Shown piece by piece: positions 1-64,000 of a stretch of 64,000 nt of DNA. The position numbers and the translations under genes are program-made. The stretch spans positions 18,081,637-18,145,636 of the forward strand of contig CM022678.1 of NCBI GenBank assembly GCA_012295275.1, written 5' to 3'. The notes beneath the pieces were generated by a model. It did not search any database. It was not told the origin of the DNA and worked only from the letters and a program-made list of their open reading frames with translations. How positions within the stretch are numbered: the stretch's first letter is position 1; the number at the start of each line of letters is the position of its first letter. Source of the stretch: Chrysomallon squamiferum (lineage: Eukaryota; Mollusca; Gastropoda; Neomphalida; Peltospiridae).

Positions 1-436
1 AATTAAAAAATAGAAATGTGTAGATAATTAAAGAATAATAATAATAAAATAATGTAAATATCAAAATAAAAAAAAATAAATAAATAAATAAAAAAAAATA
101 AAATAAAATAAAAAAAAGTAAAATAATAATTAAAAACGAATAATGTGTGTGTGTTTGTGTGGATGAACGAACTTAAATTTCTTCCGCTCTCTTATCCTAA
201 ACATTTTGATTTTATATACATCGTATTGTGTGTGTATGTATGTTTGTTTATTGATATCTATTTAGTATCGCATTTATGTTATACACGACAATATGTCAGA
301 CAATGTTATAGTTATCGGTTTAGTTTTATTTCTGTGCTGACACCCACACATAAGTAACAAAGAATTAAATGTTAAAATTAATCAATACTACCTACACACT
401 GATATAACCATTAGTCAGGAGATAATAATGGCTTAC
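1..436. other. AT-rich flank, AAAT repeats
   Basis: Positions 1-140 are (AAAT/AAAAT)n-like. The short ORF at 145-357 has no recognisable features and biased composition. No gene is supported. Confidence 0.5.
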
Positions 437-760
437 CTTGTAACAGTTTATAGTCACGTGACAATAGCAGGTAGAATTAGTTCTCTGTTGTATTTGCTTC
501 GAATTTTGTCTAAATTACGTTGATCTCGACATGGTTAGTGTTTTGACATTAATGCAAATGGAGGATTCTCGTGTTATGAGTAAATACCAAAAGTTTCGAA
601 GTTACGAGACCTACCCTTCTTCTCGTTCGTTTGTCCTGGATTGTTCGTACTCTTCCGATACAGTACGAACAGTTCGTAAATAATAGTAATTCTACTTTCG
701 ACCTTTTCCGTACACTGATCGGATATTTTCGGAAAATGTCAAAGGAAATAAACCGTTAAA
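437..760 (-). other. Possible first exon/promoter of a neighbouring gene
   Basis: A microsatellite-free, CpG-bearing island in AT-rich DNA. On the minus strand a strong donor, ACAAG|GTAAGC, lies at 436/437, so sequence from about 700 down to 437 could be a non-coding first exon of a gene running out of the window to the left. On the plus strand 531-683 is open for 50 codons (MVSVLTLMQMEDSR...), with no similarity I recognise. The two readings compete; both are weak. Confidence 0.25.
453..462. promoter_or_regulatory. Perfect GTCACGTGAC palindrome (CLEAR/E-box)
   Basis: A 10-bp palindrome identical to the CLEAR consensus bound by TFEB/MITF-type bHLH-Zip factors at lysosomal genes; USF and Max bind the same core. 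Function here is inferred from the motif only. Confidence 0.4.
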
Positions 761-909
761 TTTAAGAATCTTTTGTGTATGGAACAAGGATTTATTTTAA
801 AAGTATGTGACTTCGCAGATGTTATTTAGTTCACGTCACTTTTTATTTTTATTTGTAAAAAACTTGTAAAAGACGGGCATTTTATTTTTTTTAAATTTTT
901 TTTAAAATA

Positions 910-954
<45 letters not shown>

Positions 955-1551
955 TAAACAGGTTTCCATTAACCAGTGTTGCCATCTATCTGATCAAATA
1001 ATTTTTTTTATTTATAATTTTGTACATACATTTATCCATTTTCCAAAGAACATTTCCAAACTACTTTCAGTAGTTCTGCCAAGTCCACCAGTATTATCAG
1101 TTTCTTGAAAATTATACAGACAATACGAAAGCAAAATTAAAACTTCTACATTTTATTGCAAATACATGTATCGTTATATACAGCAAATCTGAGGTACAAA
1201 TCAAATTATCTTGCATTTACATAAGTAGTACATACATAAAATGCTATACAGAAAAGGCTTTTGAGTAGTTCTATTTTTAATTATACGCACCTACGTATGT
1301 ACAAATATACCCTTTTACAAAACAATGTCTGTGTTTACCTAGTAACAGCATTCGTGGAATGTATGATTATACAACACATTTTCTAAACACAGCAACATGT
1401 GAAGTGTTTACTAAAGGGACACAATCATAAATGGAGATAACTCTTGTGCTAGTTTGTTTCTTTGTGCAGTGATTTCAGTAAATAAAGCTATATTTTTCTG
1501 TAATAACTATTTTTTAAATATTTTTGCTGGTATTGAGAATTATTGTTATGA

Positions 1552-1583
<32 letters not shown>

Positions 1584-2065
1584 ACAAATAAATGAATAAA
1601 TAAAATTTAAAAAAACCCCAAAAACCCCACAAAAACACCTTTTAAAACCCAGACAAAAATTTCCTAAAAAAAATGTGTATTGTAATGATTATTATTATAA
1701 TGATGATGATGATGATAATAAATAACAAGAGACAAAACAGTAACAATAGCAGCTGTTAAAAAGATATAATAAAAAAAATTTGAATGTTAAAAAAAATTGC
1801 AGTTACTTATTAAATGAACAAATTAAAACAATTTCATACAAACAGTGATGTTGTCGTAGTTGTGAATGTCAGTAGCATTGCTGATGTTCAACAAGATTGC
1901 AATTTAGCCATAGCTATTCAAATATGGAATTATATGAAATGCTTATATTAAAAAAAAAAAAAAAATATGTACTTTACTTAAAATGGATTAGCAACAGCAA
2001 TAAGAATGATAATAATAATGATATCCATAATAATAATAATAATAATAGAAGTAATAATAAAACTG

Positions 2066-2101
<36 letters not shown>

Positions 2102-2537
2102 CTGATAATAATAAAAATAATAATGTTATATTCATTCTGAGATTGTGAAAAAGGCAGAACTTTCTCTAAATAAACAAAACGTCACAAAAAATAAAATAAA
2201 AATAAAAGTGACTCGATGTTTCAAGATGAACTGTACACTGAAAAAAGCATCACTCTAAACACACACTGTGATTGAACATCTATAATGTGGACTGAAAACA
2301 CGACTCAGTACACACAGATTTCAAAATACACATCATATGCATGAATAAAACATCCATATGTGAAAACATTATGTTACTAAACACAAAATATTTATTTCAA
2401 ATATGGCAGATTTAGTGACTGTGAACACAAAAAAAAAAAACACATCTAACATTTTCAGCTGAATCATGTACGTGTATCTACTATAAACATTTCATCAGTA
2501 AATATTTTAACTATTTTTTTCATTATAATATATATAC

Positions 2538-2570
<33 letters not shown>

Positions 2571-3056
2571 CAAATGTTACACTCACTAATAAACCAACAA
2601 CACTGTATAATCGTTATTTTTACATCAAAACTTAGGAATGTAAAATTTGAAAATTCACCTGGAATGAAAATTTTGTGTGAGTGAAACTTACACCAAGGCT
2701 CTTATTAAACAAAACTGAGTACACTGAATTCTTGTAAAGACAATGCATAGTTTAAAAATCATCAATGTTTGAAGAAGCTGGTGGGAGACATGATTGCTTT
2801 TACTGTTAGAGGATAATGCCACCAGTGGTGTTTTAGGTTTTAAAAATGGCGTCCTTAATTTACTGGCTTTACAAACCTATTGCCAGTACTGCCTAGGTTA
2901 ATTAAGAACACTAAAGCATGTATAAATTAATTCCTTATTTGAATTCTGTTTGTGTTAAAACACTTATTTGCTGTTTCATTTCAAATGGTGATGGTAACAC
3001 CATCAAAGATAATCAAAGATGTCTGTTATTTCATTACTTTAAGTATAAATAATGAA

Positions 3057-3087
<31 letters not shown>

Positions 3088-3214
3088 CTAAATAAATAAA
3101 TAAATAATTAAATGAAACTTGGAAATCCTGAAATCTTTTTATGATAAATAATTTTAACTGGTGTTGAAATCTGATATTAATACAAGATATATTTTAAATT
3201 AAATAAAACAACAG

Positions 3215-3257
<43 letters not shown>

Positions 3258-3954
3258 TAATGATAAAATAAATTTTCTCAAAGCTGAACAGCTTTTATAT
3301 CACATAAGTTTTCAGTGTCTAAAAAATAATATTAAAAAGAACCTAAAACAAAAAACAACACTATAGTTAACAAAGCAAAAATAAAACAGAACAAAAAAAA
3401 AAAAAAAAAAAAAAAAAGAACCCAAAAATAAAAAAAAAAAAAAAAAAAAAAAAAATGAAAAGAAAAGGGAATAGAAATTTTTAAAATGTGCATGCATGGT
3501 GTTGTTCAAAATGTGAGAACATTTTTTATATAATTTGAATTTATTGGGATCTAACTTGAGATGATATATTTTCACTGTACAGTTAAAATTATAATAAAAA
3601 CATCTCTGCACCTGTAATCATTAAAACAAATACAACATCACTTTTATTATAGTCATTATTAAACTATCACTTAAATCACTATTGCAATCAAGTCACAAAT
3701 CATTCATCACATCACAACTCGTCAAGTTAAGATGTTATTCATAATTTTATTTATAACACCTATCTTATGCTTTGGGTTACAGATTTATTTAATGTACAGG
3801 TTGCCTAACATCAAACTGTGAATAATATAGATATTTATACATGCTACATATCATGATACAGTGAAACATTTGCATATATATTTCACAGGTAATTAATATT
3901 ATTTCAACTAGCTTTCACACTACTGTCATAATAATAATAATAATAAAGGTTAAC

Positions 3955-4015
<61 letters not shown>

Positions 4016-4757
4016 AAATATTTGTAACATCCATTAAAATTAGATATAAAAAGGAGAAAAATAAATTAAAAACAAAAGGACAGAGAACCAATTTTAATAT
4101 TTTAACAAAATGAATTTCTTTAAAGCAATAAAAATTGTTTTTGTTACTACAAGAATACTGTCCATTAGTTGTTGTTTTTTTGTGTGAAAATGGAAATATT
4201 TTAGATTTTCTTTTTAAAAACCTGTTTACAGCCACTTTAAATATATATTTATTGCATATCATGAACATATTTTGGCAAATGACAGTGCATAAAGTGGCAG
4301 AAACTTAATAAATTAATATACTGAGTTATCTCTCTCTTCATCTGCCTTGAATAAAGGGAGATAATTAGAATGAAAACAAATCCTTTCCCATAAAATAAAA
4401 TATAAAATGCAATTAAAAAACATACAAACAAACAAAAGCAAAAACAATAAAAGAATGTAATTAAATTTTAAACAAATAAGAAACAATAAGAAAAAAACAA
4501 CAACCAAGCAAACAAAACATATTTAGCATTGAAAGAAAAAATAAATAGTATCCAAAACATTAACTAGGTCAGTTCTAATTAAATCCTGTCAGGATACAAA
4601 ACTTTACATTATTTTGTATCATATTACTTTATAAGTATCTACACGTGTATCTACATCATCATCATCATCATCGTCACTGTATCACCAGCTACATTCACAA
4701 ATAATTCAATTCTGACAGCTAAATATGTATGTTTCAATGGTTAACCTGTGACCTTTA

Positions 4758-4788
<31 letters not shown>

Positions 4789-5087
4789 AATAGTAAATTA
4801 ATACGTATGTAAATAAACTAGTAAGAAAACAAACAAACAAACAAGAAAAATAAACAAACAGGTAAGTAAACAAGCAAGTAAGTAAATAAACACAACAAAC
4901 AAACAAACAATAACATAAACAAATAAATAAAAAAGCAAGTATATTAAATAAATAAAAATAGATGAATAAAATAATGTTCTTATTACAATTCAATGGGCTA
5001 TACAACTTTAAATCTCATTCAAACAAAAAACACAACTAAGATATTTGCAATAAATAAAAAAAAAAATAAAAAAAAAAAAAAAAATAT

Positions 5088-5130
<43 letters not shown>

Positions 5131-5793
5131 CAAAATCTAAATAAAATAAGTTAGTAAGAATTATAATTTAATGAAATCTAACCATTTCCCACCCAAGAAA
5201 AAAACGAAAAAAAACAAAAAAAGCTATTGTGCAGGACTTGATACAGCTTGATCACTGATGCTGTAATTCATCTATTAAAGGTATTTTTTGACATGTAATA
5301 CCTGAGTTTTTAATTTTGACATCACACACACACACACACACACACACACATGCACACACACACAGACTCACACACACACACAAAAACAACCACACCTCAC
5401 ACGTACAAAAACCTGTAACACTTTTTCATCCACATGAAACTCAGAAACAAATCTTTGATTTACTAAAAGTTCTTCTCGAGACATTTATCTTTCTAACAAA
5501 AACTGTTCTGCTCTAAAAATCACTTCTCAGTCTGTCTACAGTTTACACTTTCCTCTTTTCCTCATCTTCACTTCATCGGATCAAAACACAGCAGCTCTCA
5601 TAAGCAAAAAGACTGGAAACAAAAACACAATTCTGCGCTAAAATTATTTCTCAACGTATTTACTATTTTTACACTTTTCTCATCTCTTTTCTACACCAAC
5701 CACTACACTGACTCATCAGCTGCTGCAATGGCTGTCTGAGTAAAATGATTCAAGAATGGTGCTAGTTGTAAAGGAATTCCTAGGTGGAAGTCG
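761..5793 (-). other. Downstream region and 3'UTR of ORP1, end not determined
   Basis: No gene seen. Blocks of complex AT-rich sequence (about 1000-1480, 2200-2500, 2580-3040, 3480-3900, 4020-4740, 5380-5790) are separated by (AAT)n at 910-952, 2020-2125 and 3215-3255, (AAAT)n at 1553-1603 and 3050-3110, poly-A tracts at 2545-2570 and 3392-3455, (GA)n at 3957-4013, (AT)n at 5091-5129 and (CA)n at 5321-5383. Many minus-strand AATAAA hexamers exist, so the poly(A) site cannot be chosen from sequence. Confidence 0.5.
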
Positions 5794-55340
<49,547 letters not shown>

Positions 55341-55572
55341 TGGTCAGAACAGTTTGTTATGTCTTCAGTGATTGGTCAGTGTAATCAATAAATCTTCGCT
55401 GATTGGCCAGAACTGTTTGGTACGTCTTCAATGATTGGTCGTTTCTGATTGGTATGTTATAATGTATTAGTATGTTGTCTTCATCTATTGGTCAAAGAGA
55501 TTCCTGTGTTTTTTGTTTGGACCAATCAGACCTCTTAAAACAAGTTACTTTGCACTCACTGGTTACAGCAAC
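55341..55572 (-). promoter_or_regulatory. 5' flank/5'UTR of ORP1L: tandem CCAAT array
   Basis: Seven ATTGG/CCAAT pentamers in about 190 bp (55337, 55370, 55401, 55431, 55445, 55482 and, inverted, 55519), with another near 55695, in a degenerate repeat of about 30-40 bp. The unit nearest the gene, GACCAATGGG, contains the start codon itself. CCAAT is the NF-Y site. Whether this is promoter or 5'UTR depends on the unknown transcription start; a plausible acceptor CTTCCAG at 55573 would make it 5'UTR. Confidence 0.5.
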
Positions 55573-58254
<2,682 letters not shown>

Positions 58255-58481
58255 CTGTATCTCTGTCTGTCTCTCTTTATCTGTCTGTCTGCCTCCCTTT
58301 CCTTTCTTCTCTCTCTCTTTCTCTACAGCATAACAATTTTCTTTCATCCCATCATACAAGAGCCACGACACCTGTTTCATTTCAAACTTTTGTACTTCGT
58401 ACTTTCTCGTCAACAACACCTTAATGAAAAGACTGACTTAATTTTCTTTTTCTTGCAACGAGAAGAATTGTCAACTCTCAC

Positions 58482-58650
58482 CTGACATCGTCTTCGATTT
58501 TTAAATTCTTTCTCTCTTGTAGAACAGACGTATAAAATGCTGTCTGTCCATTAGTGAACACAAACACACAAACACGCACTGTGTGCATTCAATAAACGCG
58601 AAGAAAATTTATGACCACGCAAAGTACAGCTGTGCAGATAAGAAGGAGCC
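58482..58650 (-). other. Possible 5'UTR exon of ORP1L
   Basis: A consensus donor TGTCAG|GTGAGA lies at 58481/58482 on the minus strand, in a patch richer in CpG than its surroundings and free of repeats. It could splice to the acceptor at 55573. Only splice-site and composition evidence. Confidence 0.25.
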
Positions 58651-58699
58651 ATCCCAGAAAGCAAGTTTGGTGGTGAACGCGCATTAATTTTAACAAAGT

Positions 58700-58719
58700 T
58701 TATAATTATTATCATTACC

Positions 58720-58758
<39 letters not shown>

Positions 58759-58876
58759 TAAATATATACGTACTATAATCAGTTTCTTAACGTACGTCCT
58801 CCCATCTAAATCTATCTTACACATTTATGTCTTCTGGCTATATGTCTGTCGTTTGTCTGTCTGTACGACTGCATGC

Positions 58877-58909
<33 letters not shown>

Positions 58910-58945
58910 TGTATGTCTCCATATATAATGTGTGTGTATGAATAT

Positions 58946-58979
<34 letters not shown>

Positions 58980-59121
58980 CTGCGTGTATGAATGTGTGAC
59001 ATATAACTTTATCATTACAAACATATGTAGTTATTTGTTTTTCTCTCTCACTTTGTCTGTTTGTCTGTCTGACGTTTGACGTTTATACTGATGTGTAGTT
59101 TTCTCTGTCATATCCAGAATT

Positions 59122-59164
<43 letters not shown>

Positions 59165-60000
59165 ACCCGCCCTTGATTTTTAAAATAAAATTATCAATAA
59201 AATTTAAACTTGAGTCGAAACTAATCCAAACAGACAGGGAACTGTGACAGAGCGTGAAAACGAAAGAAAATTTTTTGTTGTTGTAAGGAAACATCGACTG
59301 AGGTAAGTGTATATACACACACGTATTTTAAAAATTGTTTGCAGATTGTTTTGTTTTGTTTTTGTTTTATATATTTATTTAAAAAGAACAACAACAAAAC
59401 TAAAAATAAAAAAAATAAAAAACAACAAGAAACAAGAAACATCAGACATTTAGTACTGTTTATTTGTTCGTTATAATTAGGTATGTATGTAGGTTTATTT
59501 ATTTATTCATTTATTTATTTATTATAATCATCACCGTTCTTCGTAGTTGATCTGAAAATTTTTCTTTTTCTTTTTTTGTCCGACTAATTATGTCTTGTTG
59601 TCTAGGACTCTACATAGGGCACATTTTTATTATTTTTATTATTACTGTTATTATTCTTATTCTTATTCTTATTATTCTTATTATTCTTCTTCTTCTTATT
59701 ATTGTTGTTGTTGTTGTTGTTGTTTATTACTTATCTTGAATACATTCTGAGCTACATATTCAAAATCCCCAATCATCCACTAACGGAAAGTTTGTCAAGT
59801 TTACTAAATAAAAGTTGCTGTCATCAAATTCGTATTTGTTTTCCGCCATATTGCACGGCATAGTTTATTTATAAAACATTTCGTCATACGTCATTAACAT
59901 GAAATACGTGTTTCGCCGATTAAGTGGCGATAAAAATTAGGAGAGTTTATATTTTTAATAACAACTGTTGTTATTATTATTATTATTATTTAATTCTGAC
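58700..60000. other. Microsatellite-rich intergenic DNA
   Basis: (ATT)n 58722-58757, (TATG)n 58876-58916, (AC)n(AT)n 58945-58979, (CT)n 59125-59162, (AAAC/AAAT) tracts near 59390-59420, (TTA/TTC/TTG)n 59625-59725 and (ATT)n 59970-59990. No gene seen. Confidence 0.6.
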
Positions 60001-60018
60001 TATTTTTAAACTGGTATC

Positions 60019-60504
60019 ATGGCAACGGGAGATGTTTTCAAAACAGTCGTGGGACAACGTGTCCATTGTACTCTTAACATAATGGGATGCAATCGTTTGA
60101 ACGCACTGCGTCAGTAAGATAATACTCCGACATTTTGTATCCCAAATCAGTTTGTTCACAGGTTGCTGACCAAAGTGTCACATCTGTTGAAGGCAGGAAC
60201 ACCTTTCAACGGATGGGTATAAATGTTAGAACAAAACGAGGTCATCAAATACGTCACCGTGTGCAATAATCTCACTGCTACACCTGAGAATATTGCTGGA
60301 ATAGGACGAGCGAACATTAAACCATTAGCAGATGGTCTAACATCGATAAACAAAAAATATATTGTAAGCGTCCCATTCTACAATTTGAAGATCAGGCGTC
60401 TGCTACTGAAAGACTGCGAAAAAAAAAACATCCCTGTCTTCTCAAAAAGGCTTTACGCAGTTGTTCTGCTTTTTCCAATGATTAACATGAATCGTAGAGA
60501 TTAG
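60019..60504 (+). other. Unassigned coding-like patch
   Basis: A stretch of higher complexity without simple repeats. An ATG at 60019 sits inside an RFX-like half site (TCATGGCAAC) and opens MATGDVFKTVVGQRVHCTLN...; a donor (CGTCA|GTAAGA at 60113) and acceptor (TTCACAG, exon from 60162) would keep the frame for a 52-residue product ending ...KAGTPFNGWV. The implied 48-bp intron is far shorter than any ORP1 intron. 60223-60504 is open for 93 codons (MLEQNEVIKYVTVCNNLTAT...). I recognise no family; a decayed gene or retrocopy is as likely as a live one. Confidence 0.2.
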
Positions 60505-60515
60505 TCTTGTATCTG

Positions 60516-60678
<163 letters not shown>

Positions 60679-60751
60679 CATCTGTCAGCATGCAAACCTT
60701 TACAGCGTTATTTTCACGTCTGTGGTGAAAGGTCCGGGAAATTACTGAAAG

Positions 60752-61138
60752 TTGTTCATCAAACTTTTTTCCCTTCGTGACAATGTTTTGTTTGGTGAAT
60801 CTCACACAAGACTGAGTTGTCTGGGATGTGTTTGTCATGTAGTAGCAGGTTCTGGTTTATCTGAATCTCTTCAGTTGGTATATATACAACAAGTAAGAGG
60901 GGACTGTTACGAAATTTTCTTCAAACCAGAAGGGAAAGCTGGTTGCAAGAAATTTGCCGAAATGTTGGAATACATAACTGACATAAACCTGGCCTTGGAA
61001 ATCTTCTTTCTGAGAACATTCTATATATACATTCGTTTTCCATTTATACGTGTTTTTGGCTTGGGCAAAAGAAAATCATTTAAAATATTTCAGATCAAGT
61101 TAATTCTGCAGGTATCAGCGTTCCACAATAGCCAATAA
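60752..61138 (+). other. Unassigned 128-codon ORF
   Basis: The longest plus-strand ORF not made of simple repeats (MFIKLFSLRDNVLFGESHTR...). No domain, signal peptide or similarity that I recognise and no clear start context. May be chance or a fragment of a decayed gene together with the patch at 60.0-60.5 kb. Confidence 0.15.
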
Positions 61139-61560
61139 TTGTCGCGAAATAGTCACTGCTGAATAAAACGTATTGGATTGTTTGTTCAGAGCTAAACCAG
61201 GAGAACAGCTGCACAGTTTAAGGCTGAAAACGGTTTTGTCGGAAAGTTGAGTCAAGCGACTTTGTTTAGCCTCAGTCTTTTTCTCCTCATCTCCAGGATT
61301 ATATCATCACAGTCTTAGCGTACAGACACAGGTCCAAGGACGGAAAGCGAGGAATACGCCTGCGACAGATTGAGTTTGGAAAAAAACAGTCTATTAAAAA
61401 TTAATTAGACAGTAATGACATACAAAGATTTAACCCCCAAATGTATCCCACTTGTGAAGTCGTGACTGGACTTTGTCCTCCTGTGTCAGCGAATTCCTGA
61501 ATGCTGTCTCCGTGAAGAGTCTAAACAGACGTTCGTAGGACAAAAGAATATTAAAATCCT

Positions 61561-61654
<94 letters not shown>

Positions 61655-62411
61655 AACAGACAGATTGATTGAAATTAAGACAGAATAAAGGGACGGGCGG
61701 TCAGATATAATTGTGATTATTATCGATTTTTGTTCGCTCAATAAATTGTTGCCTGCACGTTGAATAAGCACAAAGAGATTAATCATTTAATTAAATATCA
61801 GCGATAGCTCTTTGTCTTTATTTTCCTTAGTTTTAAAAACATCAGTTCATTACGTTGAAGCAAAACTGATTTTAACTGTTGTTGCCATGTCAGGTAAAAG
61901 TCATCAGGTAAAAAAACAACAACAACAAAAAAAAAAAAAAAAAAAAAAAGAAAGAAAGAAAGGAAAACGGTGAACAAAAAACAAACAAAACAACAATCCC
62001 ACATTCCTTTGATACCGGAAATACGTCATTAGGTAGACTAGTTCAATGTATTGTTTGTATGACGTGTGTACAAGTGAATTGCAGTCTTAAGTTTTTATAT
62101 TGTTGACACCCGAAAGACGCATTTTTGTTTTTAGCAGATAGACAAACAGATTGACAGACAGAGAAATGGACAGACATACACACACATTCTTCCAAACAAA
62201 CACAGAACACACACAGACTGTTATTCATGGTTTAAACATATGTTTTAAGTTGCAGTTTCTGTGATGACAAATGAAGTTATTTTTAGCTAATCAACTTTGT
62301 AAAATAACATTGTGATGATGTAGAAATAATTAATTTTTCAAGTTTAAGTAAAATAAACTTTGAACAGTTTGGAAATTACGACAGAGAGCAAAAAAAATTG
62401 AAAAACATTTC

Positions 62412-62446
<35 letters not shown>

Positions 62447-63170
62447 AAGTTATAAATAAAAAAACAATTAAAAAAATAACAATAAAAAATAAAAATTAAA
62501 TAAATAAATTAAATAATAATAATAATAATATCGTTATCATCATCATCATCATTATTATTATTATTATTATTATTAATATTATTATTATTATTATATATTA
62601 TATTAGTCGCCAGCATATAACTTTTAAAAATATTTGAACTGAAAACTATACGGAACAGTTAATTAAAATCGACACTCTATATTCGCGTCCGTATAAGACT
62701 ATAATTTATATTTTTTTCTGTCTATCGTTTTCTATTTCTACGAACAATGAAGAAAGAAAGATTTATAGGGTCAAGAAAGAAAAACAGAGAAAACATGTTA
62801 AAAGAAAATAAAAGCTACAAAAAAGAACGAGTGAAAGAAGGAAGGAAGAAAAAAACGAATGAAAGGATGAATGAAATGAGTGCATAATGAAATTTCCTAA
62901 ATCACGAAGAGAAAGGAGAGAAGAAAAATAAAAAATAAATAGAGAACAAAGTAAGAAAGAAATAGAAAAGGAAAAAAAAAAAGAACAAGCTGAAGGAAAG
63001 AAAGAAGGAAAAAGAAAAGAAAAAGAAAGAAAGTCAAATGAAGCGAAAACATGTGGAAAAAAAATAAATTAAAAAGTGAATCAATACATCAATAAATACA
63101 CGCAAGGACAGAAATGTCAGGTATTCGTTATATAAACTCAGTCTTTTAAAAAAGGAACGGTTGACGTATT
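61139..63170. other. Intergenic DNA
   Basis: 61140-61560 is unique and moderately GC-containing, unassigned. (CA)n at 61564-61650, poly-A at 61927-61949 and 62418-62445, (AAT/ATC/ATT)n at 62515-62600, and purine-rich AAAG/GAAG DNA at 62740-63060. Confidence 0.55.
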
Positions 63171-63785
63171 TGTTCGTCTACTAGCAGTAGACGCGTCTAC
63201 ACGTTCACGCCGCGGAAGTCCCCCCCCACACACACACACACCTTACTGACACCGTTAACAACGTATATTTCCTTTTATTTCTCCGCGCTTTTATTGTTAC
63301 CATGGAAACAAAACAACGCCGCTTCGTGCACGTAACGTATCGTAAAACCTCGTCACAAAGTCAGTACGCTTTTATTATTTCAAAGAGAGTTCACGCACCA
63401 TTTATACAGCCAAGTGACGAAGGAAACAAAAAAAAAAGAAAAAAACCCAACAAAAAAAAAAAAAAAAAAAAAATCAGCACGAAAAATTACAAAAATTACA
63501 AAAGACATCCCCTTCTTAGTTAACGCATGCCATCAATTGTTTTGTTTTGTTTGACGCAGGTGTAAAAAAAAGCTCTGAGCAACCATAATTACAGGTAAAC
63601 AAATCAATAACCAGGTGAAAATTCTCTTGGTGATTCACGAGTACAATTCGGATAGCTGTTTGTTTGTGGACAAAAATGTATTCGAGGTGGCGTGGTCACG
63701 TTGTCGTTGTATACGGTTCTTGACTTGTCTCCCTCGTTGTAGTAGTATGTAAATCTGGCCCGCTCTACGATCAGAAGGCTGCAAG
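63170..63785 (+). promoter_or_regulatory. Candidate promoter and non-coding first exon of a rightward gene
   Basis: 63180-63370 is the most CpG-rich part of the window (ACGCGTCTAC, CGCCGCGGAAG, TCCGCGC) and contains a perfect RFX X-box. Further on, GGCTGCAAG|GTAAGG at 63785/63786 is a consensus donor on the plus strand with no convincing coding frame before it, as in a 5'UTR exon. The gene itself would lie beyond the window. Confidence 0.35.
63296..63309 (+). promoter_or_regulatory. Perfect RFX X-box GTTACCATGGAAAC
   Basis: Matches the X-box consensus GTHNYYATRRNAAC over all 14 bases. RFX factors drive ciliary genes in animals. The ATG inside the motif opens a frame that soon becomes Lys-rich, so it is not taken as a start. 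Confidence 0.45.
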
Positions 63786-64000
63786 GTAAGGTTGTTTTTG
63801 TTTCGTTGTTTGTTCCAGTTTCAATTATGATCTAGTATATTTTATTTCTTCGGAGATCAAGAACAGTCTGTCAAGGTGTAATTATCTTCAGAATGCATTC
63901 GTCGTTTTTTTATTTTATTTTTTTTATGTGGGTTTATTTTTTCCTGCTTTTTGAAATGTTAATATTGAGGCCATTGTGAAATAATCTCTCTTTCTCTCTT

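Noticed and set aside
60156-60353. 65-codon minus-strand ORF
   Set aside because: Antisense to the plus-strand open patch; no similarity and no better evidence than the plus-strand reading.

Overview
The window is animal nuclear DNA, very AT-rich and packed with microsatellites and minisatellites. Three diverged copies of a tRNA-derived SINE match, from memory, a SINE family widespread in molluscs, so a mollusc is most likely; the class cannot be fixed. Almost no long ORF is real, because coding sequence is split into short exons (64-205 bp) bounded by GT/AG sites.

One gene dominates. On the minus strand, 55340 down to 5794, I could assemble 26 coding exons into a 945-residue protein that is a clear orthologue of oxysterol-binding protein-related protein 1 (ORP1L, OSBPL1A). 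In order it has ankyrin repeats (exons 1-7), a PH domain (7-11), a coiled-coil region (12-14), an acidic FFAT-type motif for VAP binding (exon 14), and a full lipid-transfer domain (16-26) with the OSBP signature EQVSHHPP. Frame is kept at every junction except exon 22 to 23, where the strongest acceptor is out of frame and a weaker internal one is needed. A second start exon at 41261-41319, inside the 14.3-kb intron 15, splices in the same phase onto exon 16 and would give a 426-residue ORD-only protein, the counterpart of mammalian ORP1S. Introns 15 and 16 hold about 31 kb of the roughly 50-kb gene.

The introns are built largely of local tandem duplications. Two minisatellites begin exactly at an exon's 5' splice site and have copied it many times (exon 19: more than 15 extra GTGAGT; exon 22: about eight extra GGTTAGT). 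Other intronic features are a pogo/Tigger-like MITE with TA duplications (intron 7), a long inverted repeat grading into a tandem array (intron 16), SINE remnants, and two clusters of transcription-factor-like motifs.

The flanks (1-5793 and 55341-64000) are mostly repeats. The left flank holds a perfect GTCACGTGAC site and a possible first exon of a neighbour at about 437-760. The right flank holds the ORP1L upstream region with a tandem CCAAT array, a possible 5'UTR exon near 58.5 kb, an unassigned coding-like patch at 60.0-61.1 kb, and a CpG-rich region with a perfect RFX X-box near 63.3 kb followed by a possible plus-strand first exon ending at 63785.
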